A DNA stretch of 64,000 bases, taken from NCBI GenBank assembly GCA_005880985.1, contig VBIQ01000013.1, positions 124,001 to 188,000 on the forward strand, written 5' to 3'. A program made the translations under genes and the position numbers. Under the pieces are notes generated by a model that saw only the letters and a list, made by a program, of their open reading frames with translations, made no database searches and had not been told where the DNA came from. Shown piece after piece: positions 1 through 9,519 of this stretch (the first letter of the stretch is position 1; each line of letters opens with the position of its first letter). Origin of the DNA: Chloroflexota bacterium. GTDB taxonomy: Bacteria; Chloroflexota; Dormibacteria; Aeolococcales; Aeolococcaceae.

Positions 1-1187
<1,187 letters not shown>

Positions 1188-1191
<4 letters not shown>

Positions 1192-1856
1192 CGGATCGCC
1201 CCCTCCGCGCTGACCGACCCCTGCTCGGCGAGCACGTCGAAGGCGGCGCGCGCGGTGCGCACGTAGGCGCGGACCAGGCCGGCGTCCTTGACCCCGGGCT
1301 CGCGCTCCAGCCCGCTCGAGGCGTCGACGCCGTGCGGACGGACGCGGGCGATTGCGTCGGCGACGGTCTCCGGTCCCAGCCCACCGGCGAGCAGGATCCG
1401 CCGGTGCCGCGCCACCTCGGCGGCCCACTCCGGCGGCAAGCGGCGACCGGTCCCTCCCGGCAGCCCGCCATCGGCGTCGGGGGCGGCGTCGAGAAGGATC
1501 AGCCCGTCGGGCCACCAGTCGACGGTGAAGGCGGCCTCGGCGCTGTCCGCGTTGATGCCGCGGATGACCGGAACATCGCAGCGGGAGACGAGGTCGCGGG
1601 GGACGTCGCCGTGCGCCTGCACGGCGGAGAGCCGGTAGCGCGCGGCCAGCTCGTCGCAGGTGGCGGACGAAGGCTCGACCAGCACCCCGACCAGGTCGGC
1701 GCGGCCGGCCACCGCGGCGACCACGGCGCGAGCATCGGCCTCAGCGGCATGGCGCGGGCTGCGCGGCTCGAAGACGATGCCGATCCAGTCGGCGCCGGCC
1801 TCCACCGCCACCTCGGCGATCTCCGCGGTGCGCACCCCGCAGACCTTGACGATCAC
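1188..1856 (-). CDS. trpF: Phosphoribosylanthranilate isomerase
   Basis: Catalyses the Amadori rearrangement of phosphoribosylanthranilate to CdRP, the fourth step of tryptophan synthesis, in the cytoplasm. The protein has 222 residues from a GTG start that overlaps the trpC stop (GTGA). The start gives the family N-terminus [10 protein letters not shown] with the general-base cysteine at C6. An acidic catalytic residue is likely D123 or D126, and the C-terminal phosphate-binding segments are [11 protein letters not shown] (about 155-165) and VDASSGLE (177-184). It is translationally coupled at both ends: stop and trpB start share ATGA. Confidence 0.95.
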
Positions 1857-2665
1857 GACACCGCTCCTGCCCGTCCCGCCGCGGCCTCGCGGGCGGCGGT
1901 CGCCAGCGCGGCACAGGCGGCGGCCGGGTCGGAGGCGCGCATCAGCGCCTCGCCCACCAGCACCGCGTCGGCGCCGGCCACCACCAGGCGGACGATGTCG
2001 TCCGCGTCGCGCACTCCGGACTCGGCGACGCAGACGGTGCCGTCGGGGATCAGCGGCCGCAGCCGGGCGAACGTGCCGGGATCGGTGCGAAGGGTTTGCA
2101 GGTCGCGATTGTTGACGCCGATGCACGCTGCGCCGGAGGCCAGGGCGCGCTCCGTCTGCGCCTGGTCGTGGACCTCGGCGAGGACGTCGACGCGGGCGCG
2201 AGCGGCGGCCTCGATGCACTCGTCGAGCAGGCGGCCCGGCAGCGCCGCGACGATGAGCAGCACCGCGTCGGCGCCGGCAGCCCGCGCCTCTGCCACCTGC
2301 ACGGGATCGACGATGAAGTCCTTGCGCAGCACCGCCAGCGCGGTGGCGCGGCTTGCCGCCGCCAAATCGTCGAGCGAACCATCGAAGTCGGCGCCGTCGG
2401 TGAGCACCGAGATGGCAGCGGCGCCGGCGCCGGTGTAGGCGCGAGCGATCGCGCCGGGATCGAGCCCGGGCCGCAGGCTGCCGCCGCTGGGCGAGCGGCG
2501 TTTCATCTCGGCGATCAGCGCCCCACCGCGCAGGGCGGCGGCGAAACCGCGCCCCGGCGGCATCTCCGCGGCGCGCGCCCACAGCCCGGCGGCGGCGCCG
2601 CGCAGGGCCTCGGCCTCCTCCCGCTTGCGCGCCAGGATCGGGGCGAGAGCGCCGAGCTCGCTCAC
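1853..2665 (-). CDS. trpC: Indole-3-glycerol phosphate synthase
   Basis: Closes the ring of CdRP to indole-3-glycerol phosphate, a TIM-barrel reaction in tryptophan synthesis. The 270-residue protein is of normal length. It carries the IAEMKRRSPS segment (residues 51-60) with the catalytic Glu and Lys, the LRKDFIVDPVQ strand near residue 115 with the second catalytic lysine, and AEVHD, GVNNRDL and AESGV strands in the usual order. The ATG overlaps the trpG stop by 4 bases. There is no anthranilate phosphoribosyltransferase (trpD) between trpG and this gene. Confidence 0.96.
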   Translation of the reverse strand: MSELGALAPILARKREEAEALRGAAAGLWARAAEMPPGRGFAAALRGGALIAEMKRRSPSGGSLRPGLDPGAIARAYTGAGAAAISVLTDGADFDGSLDDLAAASRATALAVLRKDFIVDPVQVAEARAAGADAVLLIVAALPGRLLDECIEAAARARVDVLAEVHDQAQTERALASGAACIGVNNRDLQTLRTDPGTFARLRPLIPDGTVCVAESGVRDADDIVRLVVAGADAVLVGEALMRASDPAAACAALATAAREAAAGRAGAVS

Positions 2666-3294
2666 GCCGGTGCTCCCACCGGCATCGCCCGCGGGACGCG
2701 AGCGCTGTCGAGGAAGTTGCGGAGCAGGTCACGACCCACCGGGGTGCAGATCGACTCGGGGTGGAACTGGACACCCTCGACCCGATGGCGTCGGTGACGC
2801 AGCCCCATGATCAGTCCGTCCTCGCTCCAGGCGGTCACCTCCAAGTCCGCCGGCAGCGTCTCGCGGTCGACGATCAGCGAGTGGTAGCGCGTGGCCTCGA
2901 AGGGGTCGGGCAGGCCGCGACAGCAGCCGCCGCCGCGGTGACGGATGCGGCTGACCTTGCCGTGCATGACCTGGGGTGCTCGCACGACCCGGCCACCATA
3001 GGCCTGGCCGATCGCCTGATGACCCAGGCAGACGCCGAGGATGGGGACCTCCGCCCCCATCAACCGCACCACCTCGAGCGAGATCCCGGCCTCGTCGGGA
3101 GTGCAGGGGCCCGGCGAGATCACCACCGCCGCGGGCTCCGCCTCCGCCAGCTCGGCAGCGGTGGCTGCGTCGTTGCGCAGCGTGTGCACCCGCGCCCCCA
3201 GCTCGCCCAGGTACTGCACCAGGTTGTAGGCGAAGGAATCGTAGTTGTCGATCACCGCGACGGTGCCGTGCAGATCGCCGGTGAGCGCGCTCAT
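2662..3294 (-). CDS. trpG: Anthranilate synthase glutamine amidotransferase component
   Basis: Class I glutamine amidotransferase that hydrolyses glutamine and passes ammonia to TrpE for anthranilate formation; in some bacteria the same protein also serves 4-amino-4-deoxychorismate synthase. In 210 residues it has the oxyanion segment ISPGPCTP (59-66), the nucleophile C89 in GVCLGHQAIG, and the H178/E180 pair in VQFHPES. It overlaps trpE by 4 bases upstream and trpC by 4 bases downstream. A slightly long N-terminus (MSALTGDLHG) precedes the usual VAVIDNYDSF start of homologues. Confidence 0.95.
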   Translation of the reverse strand: MSALTGDLHGTVAVIDNYDSFAYNLVQYLGELGARVHTLRNDAATAAELAEAEPAAVVISPGPCTPDEAGISLEVVRLMGAEVPILGVCLGHQAIGQAYGGRVVRAPQVMHGKVSRIRHRGGGCCRGLPDPFEATRYHSLIVDRETLPADLEVTAWSEDGLIMGLRHRRHRVEGVQFHPESICTPVGRDLLRNFLDSARVPRAMPVGAPA

Positions 3295-4802
3295 GTGTCG
3301 AGCCCCGCGTTGGCGCGGCGCACCGCGACCAGCAGCGCCGCGACCTTGTTGTCGATCTCCAGCGCCTCCTCGTCGGGGTTGGAGTCGGCGACGATGCCCG
3401 CCGACGCCTGGGCGTAGGCGACGCCGTCACGCACCACCACGGTACGCAGGGCGATGGCGGTGTCGAGGTTGCCGTGAAAGTCGAGGTAGCCGACTGCCCC
3501 GGCGTAGACGCCGCGGGTCTCGGGCTCGAGCTCGGCGATGATCTCCATCGCCCGCACCTTGGGTGCCCCGGTGACGGTGCCGGCGGGGAAGCACGAACGG
3601 AGGGCGTCGACGGCGGTGCGCCCCTCCGCCAGCTCGCCGGTGATGCTGCTCACCAGGTGCATCACGTGCGAGTAGCGCTCGATCTCCATGAACTCGGTGA
3701 CCCGCACACTGCCGGTACGGCAGACCCGGCCGAGGTCGTTGCGACCGAGGTCGACGAGCATCAGGTGCTCGGCACGCTCCTTGTCGTTCTCGCGCAGCTC
3801 GTGCTCGAGCTCACGGTCGCGCGTGGGGGTGTTGCCGCGGCGGCGGGTGCCGGCGATGGGATGGTAGTCGACCTGCCCGCCGGTGACCCGCACCAGCATC
3901 TCCGGCGAGGCACCCACGATGTCGCAGTCCGGGGTGGCCAGGTAGAACATGTAGGGGCTGGGATTGATGCTGCGCAGCGCCCGGTAGACGTCGAAGGAGG
4001 GCGCGGTCAGCGGGATGGCGAAGCGCCGCCCCACCTGCACCTGGAAGATGTCGCCGGCGAGGATGTACTCGCGGCAGCGGTCGACCCAGCGAACGAACTC
4101 GTCGCGCGAGACGTTGGCCACCGCGTCGTCGACCGGTTCGATGTCCCCCTCCGCCGCCGCCGGCGGTGGCACCGGTCGCCGCAGCCGCTCGCGGAGGTCG
4201 TCGAGACGGCGCACCGCCTCGTCGTAGGCGACATCCACGTCGCACCCCGCGGGGGTGCGCACGTGGGTGAGCAACTGCATGCGGTGGGCGACGTGGTCGA
4301 AGGCGATGAGGGTGTCGACGATCCCGAACCAGCCATGCGGGAGCCGGAGCGGGTCGGCGGCGGGAACGGGGACGCGCTCGAAGTTGGTGACCGCCTCATA
4401 GGCCAGGTAGCCGATGGCCCCGCCGGCGAGGCGAGGAGGCAGGCCCTCGACCGCGGCGATGCGGCGACCGCCCAGCTCTCGCTCGAGCACCTCCAGGGGA
4501 TCGCGGAAGCGCTCGCGCCGGACCTCGCCCTCCAACCCGTACACGGTGGCGACATCGCCGGCGAAGCTCATGGTGGCCAGCGGACGGCCCCCGAGAAACG
4601 AGTAGCGCGCAAGATGCTCGCCGCCCTCCACCGATTCCAGCAGGAACGAGCCGGATCCCGCACCAAGACGCAGAAAGGCACTGACCGGGGTGTCGCAGTC
4701 GGCGAGGAGCTCGCTGCACAGCGGGATCAGGTCGTGGTCGCGGGCCAGCACCCGCACCTCGTCACGCGAGGGCCGGCAGGCGGGGGTGCGCGTGATCATC
4801 AT
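3291..4802 (-). CDS. trpE: Anthranilate synthase component I
   Basis: Converts chorismate and ammonia to anthranilate, the committed step. The protein has 503 residues. The N-terminal domain has the LLES segment (about 53-56) that belongs to the tryptophan feedback-inhibition site of the family. The C-terminal chorismate domain carries GDIFQVQVGRRF, PIAGTRRRG, LVDLGRNDLGRVC, FPAGTVTGAPKVRAMEII and the magnesium and substrate motif ASAGIVADSNPDEE. It is the first trp gene and sits 24 bases after the aminotransferase gene on the same strand. I see no leader peptide or Trp attenuator in that short gap. Confidence 0.95.
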   Translation of the reverse strand: MMITRTPACRPSRDEVRVLARDHDLIPLCSELLADCDTPVSAFLRLGAGSGSFLLESVEGGEHLARYSFLGGRPLATMSFAGDVATVYGLEGEVRRERFRDPLEVLERELGGRRIAAVEGLPPRLAGGAIGYLAYEAVTNFERVPVPAADPLRLPHGWFGIVDTLIAFDHVAHRMQLLTHVRTPAGCDVDVAYDEAVRRLDDLRERLRRPVPPPAAAEGDIEPVDDAVANVSRDEFVRWVDRCREYILAGDIFQVQVGRRFAIPLTAPSFDVYRALRSINPSPYMFYLATPDCDIVGASPEMLVRVTGGQVDYHPIAGTRRRGNTPTRDRELEHELRENDKERAEHLMLVDLGRNDLGRVCRTGSVRVTEFMEIERYSHVMHLVSSITGELAEGRTAVDALRSCFPAGTVTGAPKVRAMEIIAELEPETRGVYAGAVGYLDFHGNLDTAIALRTVVVRDGVAYAQASAGIVADSNPDEEALEIDNKVAALLVAVRRANAGLDT

Positions 4803-4826
4803 GGCGGCGTGCCGTGCTGGGTCAGC

Positions 4827-6014
4827 TCAGTGGACGGCGGGCGCCGCTGCCAGGTGCACGCCGATCCGATCGATGGCGCGGCCGATGTTGTCGACGGAGT
4901 TGGCGTACGAGAGCCGCAGATACCCGGCTCCGTGGGCGCCGAAGGCGGTGCCGGCGAGCAGCGCGACTCCTGCCTCCTCGAGCAGCGCCCGCGCCAGGTC
5001 GCGCTCCGACCATCCGGTCGCCTCGATGTTGGGGAAGACGTAGAAGGCACCGGCGGGGCGGTGGCAGCGGATGCCCGGAATGCGGTTGAGCCCGTCGACC
5101 AGGACGTCGCGCCGGAGCTGGAACTCCTCGCGCATGGCGTCGACGGCGGCGTCCGAGAGCGGCGACTCGAAGGCTTCGACCGCGGCCAGCTGGGTGAACG
5201 AGGCGGCGCAGGACGAGCTGTTGATCATCAGCGTGTCCATCCGCTTCGCCAGCGGCACCGGCATGACCCCGAAGCCGAGCCGCCAGCCGCACATCGCCCA
5301 CGCCTTGCTCATCCCGTCCATGAGGATGGTGCGCTCCGCCATCCCGTCGAGGGCATAGATGGAGACGTGCTCACCATCGTAGAGCAGTCGGGAGTAGATC
5401 TCGTCGCTGAGCACCACCAGGTCACGCTCGATCGCCAGCTCGGCGATGGCCTCGCAGTCGGCGCGGGTCAGCGCCCCACCGGTGGGATTGGCGGGTGAGT
5501 TGACGATCAGCAGCCGGGTCCGCTCGGTCGTCAGGCCGCGCAGCTCCTCGACGTCGATGCGGAAGTCGTTGCCCTCGCGAACGGGCAGAGGCACCGGCCT
5601 GGCGCCGACGAAGTTGGTCAGCGACGAATAGATGGGATAGCCGGGGTCGGGAAGGATGACCTCGTCGCCGGGCTCGATCAGCGCCAGCAGCGCGAAGAGC
5701 AGGATGTTCTTGCTTCCCGGAGTGAGCACCACGTTGTCGGCGGTGCAGGGAACACCGGTGCGTTTCGAGATGTAGCTGGCGGTGGCCTCGCGGACCGGCA
5801 TCAGTCCGCTCGCCGGGGTGTAGTGCGTGGCGCCGTCGCGCATCGCCCGCACCGCGGCATCGACGATGTTCTCGGGCGTCGCGAAGTCCGGCTCACCGAT
5901 CTCCAGGTGGATGACGTCGCGACCCTGCGCCTCGAGCCGGCGCGCCTGGGCGAGCACCTCGAAGGCGCCCTCGGTGCCGAGCCGGTCCAACCGGGCGGCG
6001 AAACGCAGGCTCAC
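4827..6014 (-). CDS. Class I PLP-dependent aminotransferase
   Basis: Fold-type I aminotransferase of the aspartate/aromatic subgroup (395 residues). Visible landmarks are EIGEPDF (39-44), the PLP-ring strand DPGYPIYS (123-130), NSPANPTGG (172-180), and the Schiff-base lysine K237 in DGMSKAWAMCGWRLGF, with a C-terminal YLRLSYAN holding the carboxylate-binding arginine. The usual SKxxxMTGWRLGY is altered to SKAWAMCGWRLGF. It sits 24 bases before trpE and overlaps the acylphosphatase stop/start by 4 bases. Its substrate cannot be read from sequence; a role in aspartate or aromatic amino acid transamination fits the neighbourhood. Confidence 0.9.
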   Translation of the reverse strand: MSLRFAARLDRLGTEGAFEVLAQARRLEAQGRDVIHLEIGEPDFATPENIVDAAVRAMRDGATHYTPASGLMPVREATASYISKRTGVPCTADNVVLTPGSKNILLFALLALIEPGDEVILPDPGYPIYSSLTNFVGARPVPLPVREGNDFRIDVEELRGLTTERTRLLIVNSPANPTGGALTRADCEAIAELAIERDLVVLSDEIYSRLLYDGEHVSIYALDGMAERTILMDGMSKAWAMCGWRLGFGVMPVPLAKRMDTLMINSSSCAASFTQLAAVEAFESPLSDAAVDAMREEFQLRRDVLVDGLNRIPGIRCHRPAGAFYVFPNIEATGWSERDLARALLEEAGVALLAGTAFGAHGAGYLRLSYANSVDNIGRAIDRIGVHLAAAPAVH

Positions 6015-6292
6015 GCCGTCACCTGCATCGGCGGCCGCTCACCCGCGGGCGGCTCCTCGGCCACGTCGACCGCCTCCACCCGCGCATGCGACGGCCCCCG
6101 CCGCAGATACTCGAGCAGCGCCGAGACCGCGCCCCGGGGTCCCTCGACGACGCATTCGACGCTGCCGTCCGAGCGATTGCGCACGCTTCCCCCGAGCGAC
6201 AGCCGGTTGGCATGATGGAGCACGAAGGCCCGGAAGCCGACCATCTGCACCTGCCCACGAACCACCGCTCGGACCCGGAGAACGTCTTCCAC
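6011..6292 (-). CDS. acyP: Acylphosphatase
   Basis: Small alpha/beta enzyme hydrolysing carboxyl phosphates such as acetyl phosphate or 1,3-bisphosphoglycerate. From the GTG at 6292 it has 93 residues, the normal family length. An ATG at 6367 would add 25 Pro/Arg-rich residues that do not resemble the family, so I prefer the GTG. The phosphate-cradle arginine is R21 in VQMVGFRAFV (normally VQGVGFR) and the catalytic asparagine is N39 in GGSVRNRSDGSV. The stop overlaps the aminotransferase ATG by 4 bases, so it is the first gene of this operon. A repeat locus lies immediately upstream. Confidence 0.85.
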   Translation of the reverse strand: MEDVLRVRAVVRGQVQMVGFRAFVLHHANRLSLGGSVRNRSDGSVECVVEGPRGAVSALLEYLRRGPSHARVEAVDVAEEPPAGERPPMQVTA

Positions 6293-6350
6293 AGCGGCTC
6301 CGATTATGCCTTGCCGCCGAATCCAGGGCTCCCGCGGGCTTCGTGGCTCG

Positions 6351-6477
6351 GGCGGTGGGTGGGGCACATCGCTGCGGAGACCCGCGGTTCCGACGCCTCT
6401 GGCGTCGGCCCGCTGCGCTCGGCTCGCTCAGCTCGCCTGCGCGACGGTCTCCTCCGCGACGCGCCCCACCCACCGCC
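6351..6477 (+). repeat. B palindrome copy 1 (forward)
   Basis: Member of the interspersed palindrome family. The outer stem is a perfect 15-bp pairing of 6351-6365 with 6463-6477 and continues imperfectly inward. Hairpin I is CCGACGCC (6390-6397), loop TCT, GGCGTCGG (6401-6408), with 8 of 8 pairs. The second hairpin, seen in the other copies, is degenerate here (about 6420-6436). The linker GCGGTTC before hairpin I is shared with copies 2 and 6. It lies about 60 bases upstream of the acylphosphatase start and is antisense to it. Confidence 0.85.
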
Positions 6478-6670
6478 GCTGCCTACGCATCTCCGACCAT
6501 ACCGGCGGCCAGCCCGATGCAACGCGCGGCAGACAGTCGCTCGAGCGTTCCACGCGTGCACTCATCGCCCGAGCGTCAGACGCCGGGCGGCCGGAGCCTC
6601 GGCGGAGGTGCAAGCTGCTAACGCCCTACGACCACCGCGATCTGGCAGACCCGATGCGCGCCAGTGCCGC

Positions 6671-6811
6671 AGCGGCGAGGCGGGTGGGGGACGCCGATGC
6701 GGAAGACCGTCGCGCAGGCGCCGTGCAGGCGCCGAGCGGAGCGGGCTGACGCCAAAGGCGTCGGAACCGCGGCTCTCCGCAGCGATGTGTGGCCCGCCCG
6801 CCGACGGCGCT
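6671..6811 (-). repeat. B palindrome copy 2 (reverse)
   Basis: Same family, opposite orientation to copy 1. The outer stem is imperfect: AGCG/CGCT at the tips and GGCGGG (6679-6684) pairing with CCCGCC (6797-6802). Hairpin II is GGCGCC (6717-6722), loop GTGCA, GGCGCC (6728-6733). Hairpin I is GACGCC (6748-6753), loop AAA, GGCGTC (6757-6762). The element ends one base after the stop codon of the di-iron protein (stop 6815-6813), so it would form the start of that transcript's 3' untranslated region. Confidence 0.85.
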
Positions 6812-6812
6812 A

Positions 6813-7682
6813 CTAAGCAGCAGCGCGCAGAGCGGGAAGCAGGTCGCGGATGGTGCGCATCTCGGTGCCGGCGAGCTCCGACATCAGGGCGAGGACGCGG
6901 CGGCGCACCGGAGCCTCGTGGTCGCGGCCGGGGAGGTAGAGGTTGAGCATGCGCGGGATGTAGTCGGGGTCGTCGAGCTTGGAGACGACCGACGGCTCGG
7001 TGATGGTGGTCGGGTGCTTGGGGGCATCATTGGTGGAGCGGAGCATCCACAGCGTCATGCGCAGGATGGCGGGCAGGCATTCCGGGTTGTTCTGCACCGC
7101 CTTGCGCAGGTAGCCGGCGTAGCAGGCGGCGTGACGCAGCTCGTCGCCGGCGAGCTTGCTGAAGATCAGGCGCAGCACCGGCTCGGGCGCGCTGGTGCTG
7201 AAGGCGGTGTACCAGTGGGCCAGACGCTGCTCGCCGACGAAGTGCATCGTCAGGGTTTCGATCGCCGGTCCCTCGGCGAAGGTGAGGCGCAGCCTCGGCA
7301 GCTCGCGCTCGAACTCGTCGCCGAACTCCTCACCGACGTGCTCCAGGTAGCGGCGCAGGGTGAGGCAGTGCTTCATCTCCTCGTAGAACCACACCGAGAT
7401 GAAGCTGCAGAAGTCGATGTCGGCGTAGAAGTCGCGGAGGAACATCTCGGTCGCGTAGAGCGCGCTCAGCTCGGTGAGATGCACCTGCCGGACGTCCGAG
7501 ATCCACTGCGGGGTCAGCGCCTGGCGGTCGATCGAGTCGAAGGGGATGTCGCGCCGGAGCTCCCAGCGCGCCCGTTCCAGGCGGTCGAACAGCTCGTCGT
7601 ACAGCATGGGTCGATTGTGATTCGACGCGGGGTCCAATAGCATCAGCCCCAGCAGCGAAATCGGCGGCGCCTTTTTGGCCAC
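6813..7682 (-). CDS. Di-iron ferritin-like / acyl-ACP desaturase-like protein
   Basis: All-helical protein of 289 residues with the full carboxylate-bridged di-iron ligand pattern: E71, E102 and H105 (FYEEMKH), E151 (VGEQRLAHW), E181 and H184 (GDELRHAA). This E/ExxH/E/ExxH layout matches plant-type acyl-ACP desaturases and related R2-like oxidases, so the likely chemistry is O2-dependent oxidation or desaturation; the substrate is unknown. The longest frame starts at a GTG (7682); an internal ATG at 7607 (residue 26) is an equally possible start. It is divergent from the PucR-type regulator, which may control it. Confidence 0.75.
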   Translation of the reverse strand: MAKKAPPISLLGLMLLDPASNHNRPMLYDELFDRLERARWELRRDIPFDSIDRQALTPQWISDVRQVHLTELSALYATEMFLRDFYADIDFCSFISVWFYEEMKHCLTLRRYLEHVGEEFGDEFERELPRLRLTFAEGPAIETLTMHFVGEQRLAHWYTAFSTSAPEPVLRLIFSKLAGDELRHAACYAGYLRKAVQNNPECLPAILRMTLWMLRSTNDAPKHPTTITEPSVVSKLDDPDYIPRMLNLYLPGRDHEAPVRRRVLALMSELAGTEMRTIRDLLPALRAAA

Positions 7683-7686
7683 GGCG

Positions 7687-7692
7687 TATAAA
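7687..7692 (+). promoter_or_regulatory. -10 box (TATAAA) for the PucR-type gene
   Basis: TATAAA stands 8 bases before the GTG start at 7701, the right distance for a leaderless transcript. The AT-rich patch is conspicuous in very GC-rich DNA. No clear -35 box is seen upstream. Confidence 0.5.
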
Positions 7693-7700
7693 ATTGCCTG

Positions 7701-8945
7701 GTGCCCGCCGCCACCCCCGCCAGCGGCCTGCCTCCCGAGCTCACCCAGCGGCTGCTCGGTGACGTCAAGCGGCTTGCGAGGGACCTGACCCGCCGCCTCG
7801 CCGACGAGATCGGCCTGCCCTCATCGTTCCGCCGCACCGCGTACCTCCGGGCGGTGATGGCCGCCTGCCGCGAGGGCCTCGAGGCACTGCTCCGCCAGCT
7901 CCACGACGGCACCCGGATCCAGCCGTCTGAGCTGACCCGGCTGGGGCGGGCCGGGGCACAGCAGGCCGAGATGGGGGTCCCGCTCGAGGTGCTGCTGAGC
8001 GCCTACCGGCTCGCCGCCAAGGTGATCTGGAAGGAGGTGATCGGGGAGGCGGCGCGCGAGCACCTGCTCGATCCCGCCACCGCGGTCGCTCTGAGCGAGC
8101 AGGTTCTCGAGTACCTCGACGAGATCAGCGGTGCCGTTGGCCGCGCCTATCTCGACACCCGCGAGCGGCTGGTGCGGCAGCGCGACCGCGACCGCGACCG
8201 GCTGCTCCAGCGGCTGCTGGCCGGCGACAGCTCGGCGGAGCTGCGCCGCCTCGCCGCCGCCCTCGACCTGCCGCTGGTGCCGCCGTACCGCGTGGTCGCT
8301 TGCTCGGTGGCCGGGGTCGACGACGCCGACGCGGTGCTCGACGCAGCCTGGCGGGACGTCGGCGCGCTGCTCAGCGCCGGCGAACCGGGGACGTGGATCG
8401 CCCTGGTCCCGGGCGCCGTCCATCCCCTGTCGCTGTGCCGCGCGGGGATCGCCGTCCTCGAGGCCCGTGGAGTGAGCGTCGCGGACGGCCGGCCGCCTCT
8501 GCGCATCGGCACCGGTCCGCTCGCCGACCGCCTGGAGGATGTCGCCACCGCTGCGCGCCGCGCCCGGCGGGCGCTGTCGATCGGAGCTCGTCTGGCGCCT
8601 CAGCGCGTCCTCCACGACGACGCCGACCTCGCCATCTTCGGCGTTCTCGCGCAGTCGCAGGAGGAGCTGCGCGCCTTCGTCGAGTCAACCCTGGGACCGG
8701 TGAACGGCCACAGCAGCCGTCAGGCAACGCTGCTCGAGACTCTTGAAGCTGTGCTGGCAAGCTCGAGCGTCGCCGAGGCAGCGACGTCGCTGGGGGTTCA
8801 CCGTCACACCGTCGTCTACCGCATCGAGCGGTTGCGCGAGCTGCTCGGCCGCGACACCCTCGACGATCCCGCTCAGCGCCACCGGCTGTGGCTGGCCCTG
8901 CAGGGACGGCGGCTGCTGGAGTCGCCGGCGCTCACTTCTGGGTGA
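7701..8945 (+). CDS. PucR family transcriptional regulator
   Basis: Predicted DNA-binding regulator of 414 residues. Residues about 10-160 resemble the all-helical RsbRD-type N-terminal domain often fused to PucR proteins, the middle (about 165-310) resembles the degenerate GGDEF-like CdaR domain, and the C-terminus (about 340-405) is the PucR helix-turn-helix with SVAEAATSLGVHRHTVVYRI and ERLRELLG. GTG start with a -10 box 8 bases upstream. It is divergent from the di-iron gene and its last 14 bases overlap the adenosyltransferase gene tail to tail. Ligand and targets are unknown; the divergent neighbour is the first candidate. Confidence 0.85.
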   Translation: MPAATPASGLPPELTQRLLGDVKRLARDLTRRLADEIGLPSSFRRTAYLRAVMAACREGLEALLRQLHDGTRIQPSELTRLGRAGAQQAEMGVPLEVLLSAYRLAAKVIWKEVIGEAAREHLLDPATAVALSEQVLEYLDEISGAVGRAYLDTRERLVRQRDRDRDRLLQRLLAGDSSAELRRLAAALDLPLVPPYRVVACSVAGVDDADAVLDAAWRDVGALLSAGEPGTWIALVPGAVHPLSLCRAGIAVLEARGVSVADGRPPLRIGTGPLADRLEDVATAARRARRALSIGARLAPQRVLHDDADLAIFGVLAQSQEELRAFVESTLGPVNGHSSRQATLLETLEAVLASSSVAEAATSLGVHRHTVVYRIERLRELLGRDTLDDPAQRHRLWLALQGRRLLESPALTSG

Positions 8946-9519
8946 TGCGTCCCTGCTCCGCCTCGCGGGCGAGCATGAAGATCAGGTCGGAGCAGCGGTT
9001 CAGGTAGCGCAGGACCTCGGGGTTCTCCAGCTCGCCGGCGCGCCGCAGCGACACCGCGCGGCGCTCGGCGCGGCGCACCAGGGTGCGCGCCAGGTCGAGC
9101 GCGGCGGCGGTGGGCGTTCCGCCGGGGATCACGAACGCAGCCGGGAGAGGAACGCGCGCCTCCAGCTCATGGGTGGCACCCTCGAGCGCGTCCACCATGG
9201 CAGCGGTGACGGTGGCGAAGTGCTCTTCCAGCTTGCCGCGCTCGCCCCTGCCGGTCGCCAGCTCGGCACCGACGGTGAAGAGCTCGCGCTGCAGCTCGAG
9301 GAGTCGGCTCGCCCGGGTCGCGTCGGCCTCGGTGGCCCGCGCCAGCCCCAGCGCGGAGATCGCCTCGTCGAGCGCCCCGTAGGCCTCGGTATGAAGGTCG
9401 TCCTTGGGGACGCGGCCGCCGTAGAGCAGTCCGGTCTCGCCGGCGTCGCCGCGCCGGGTGACGATGCTACGGGGTGCCGCCGGGCGCGGACTCGACGGTC
9501 GCGTGGGCTGCCGGGTCAC
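8932..9519 (-). CDS. PduO-type corrinoid adenosyltransferase
   Basis: Transfers the adenosyl group of ATP to cob(I)alamin (adenosylcobalamin formation). The ATP-binding N-terminal motif TRRGDAGETGLLYGGRV and the C-terminal helix with LRYLNRCSDLIFMLAR are typical of the PduO/MMAB trimeric family. I choose the GTG at 9519 because it overlaps the trxB stop as GTGA and gives 195 residues; a longer frame to 9597 lies inside trxB. About 20 extra residues precede the motif compared with most homologues. Confidence 0.9.
   Translation of the reverse strand: MTRQPTRPSSPRPAAPRSIVTRRGDAGETGLLYGGRVPKDDLHTEAYGALDEAISALGLARATEADATRASRLLELQRELFTVGAELATGRGERGKLEEHFATVTAAMVDALEGATHELEARVPLPAAFVIPGGTPTAAALDLARTLVRRAERRAVSLRRAGELENPEVLRYLNRCSDLIFMLAREAEQGRITQK

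Larger units (their letters stand above)
6293..6812. other. Gene-free repeat locus 1
   Basis: There is no credible gene in these 520 bases between the di-iron protein stop and the acylphosphatase start. The stretch is bounded by an inverted pair of B palindromes (6351-6477 and 6671-6811). The 190 bases between them are GC-rich, lack unit A and match nothing else in the window clearly. ORFs that cross it are low-complexity Arg/Ala/Pro translations of the palindromes. Confidence 0.7.

Noticed and set aside
3474..5498. Very long plus-strand ORF (674 codons) over the trp operon
   Set aside because: Shadow of trpE and the aminotransferase caused by high GC at third positions; no homology is recognisable and the minus-strand genes are clear.
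6086..6946. 286-residue plus-strand ORF across repeat locus 1
   Set aside because: It reads through the acylphosphatase, both B palindromes and the di-iron gene in the wrong frame; low-complexity Arg/Ala/Pro composition.
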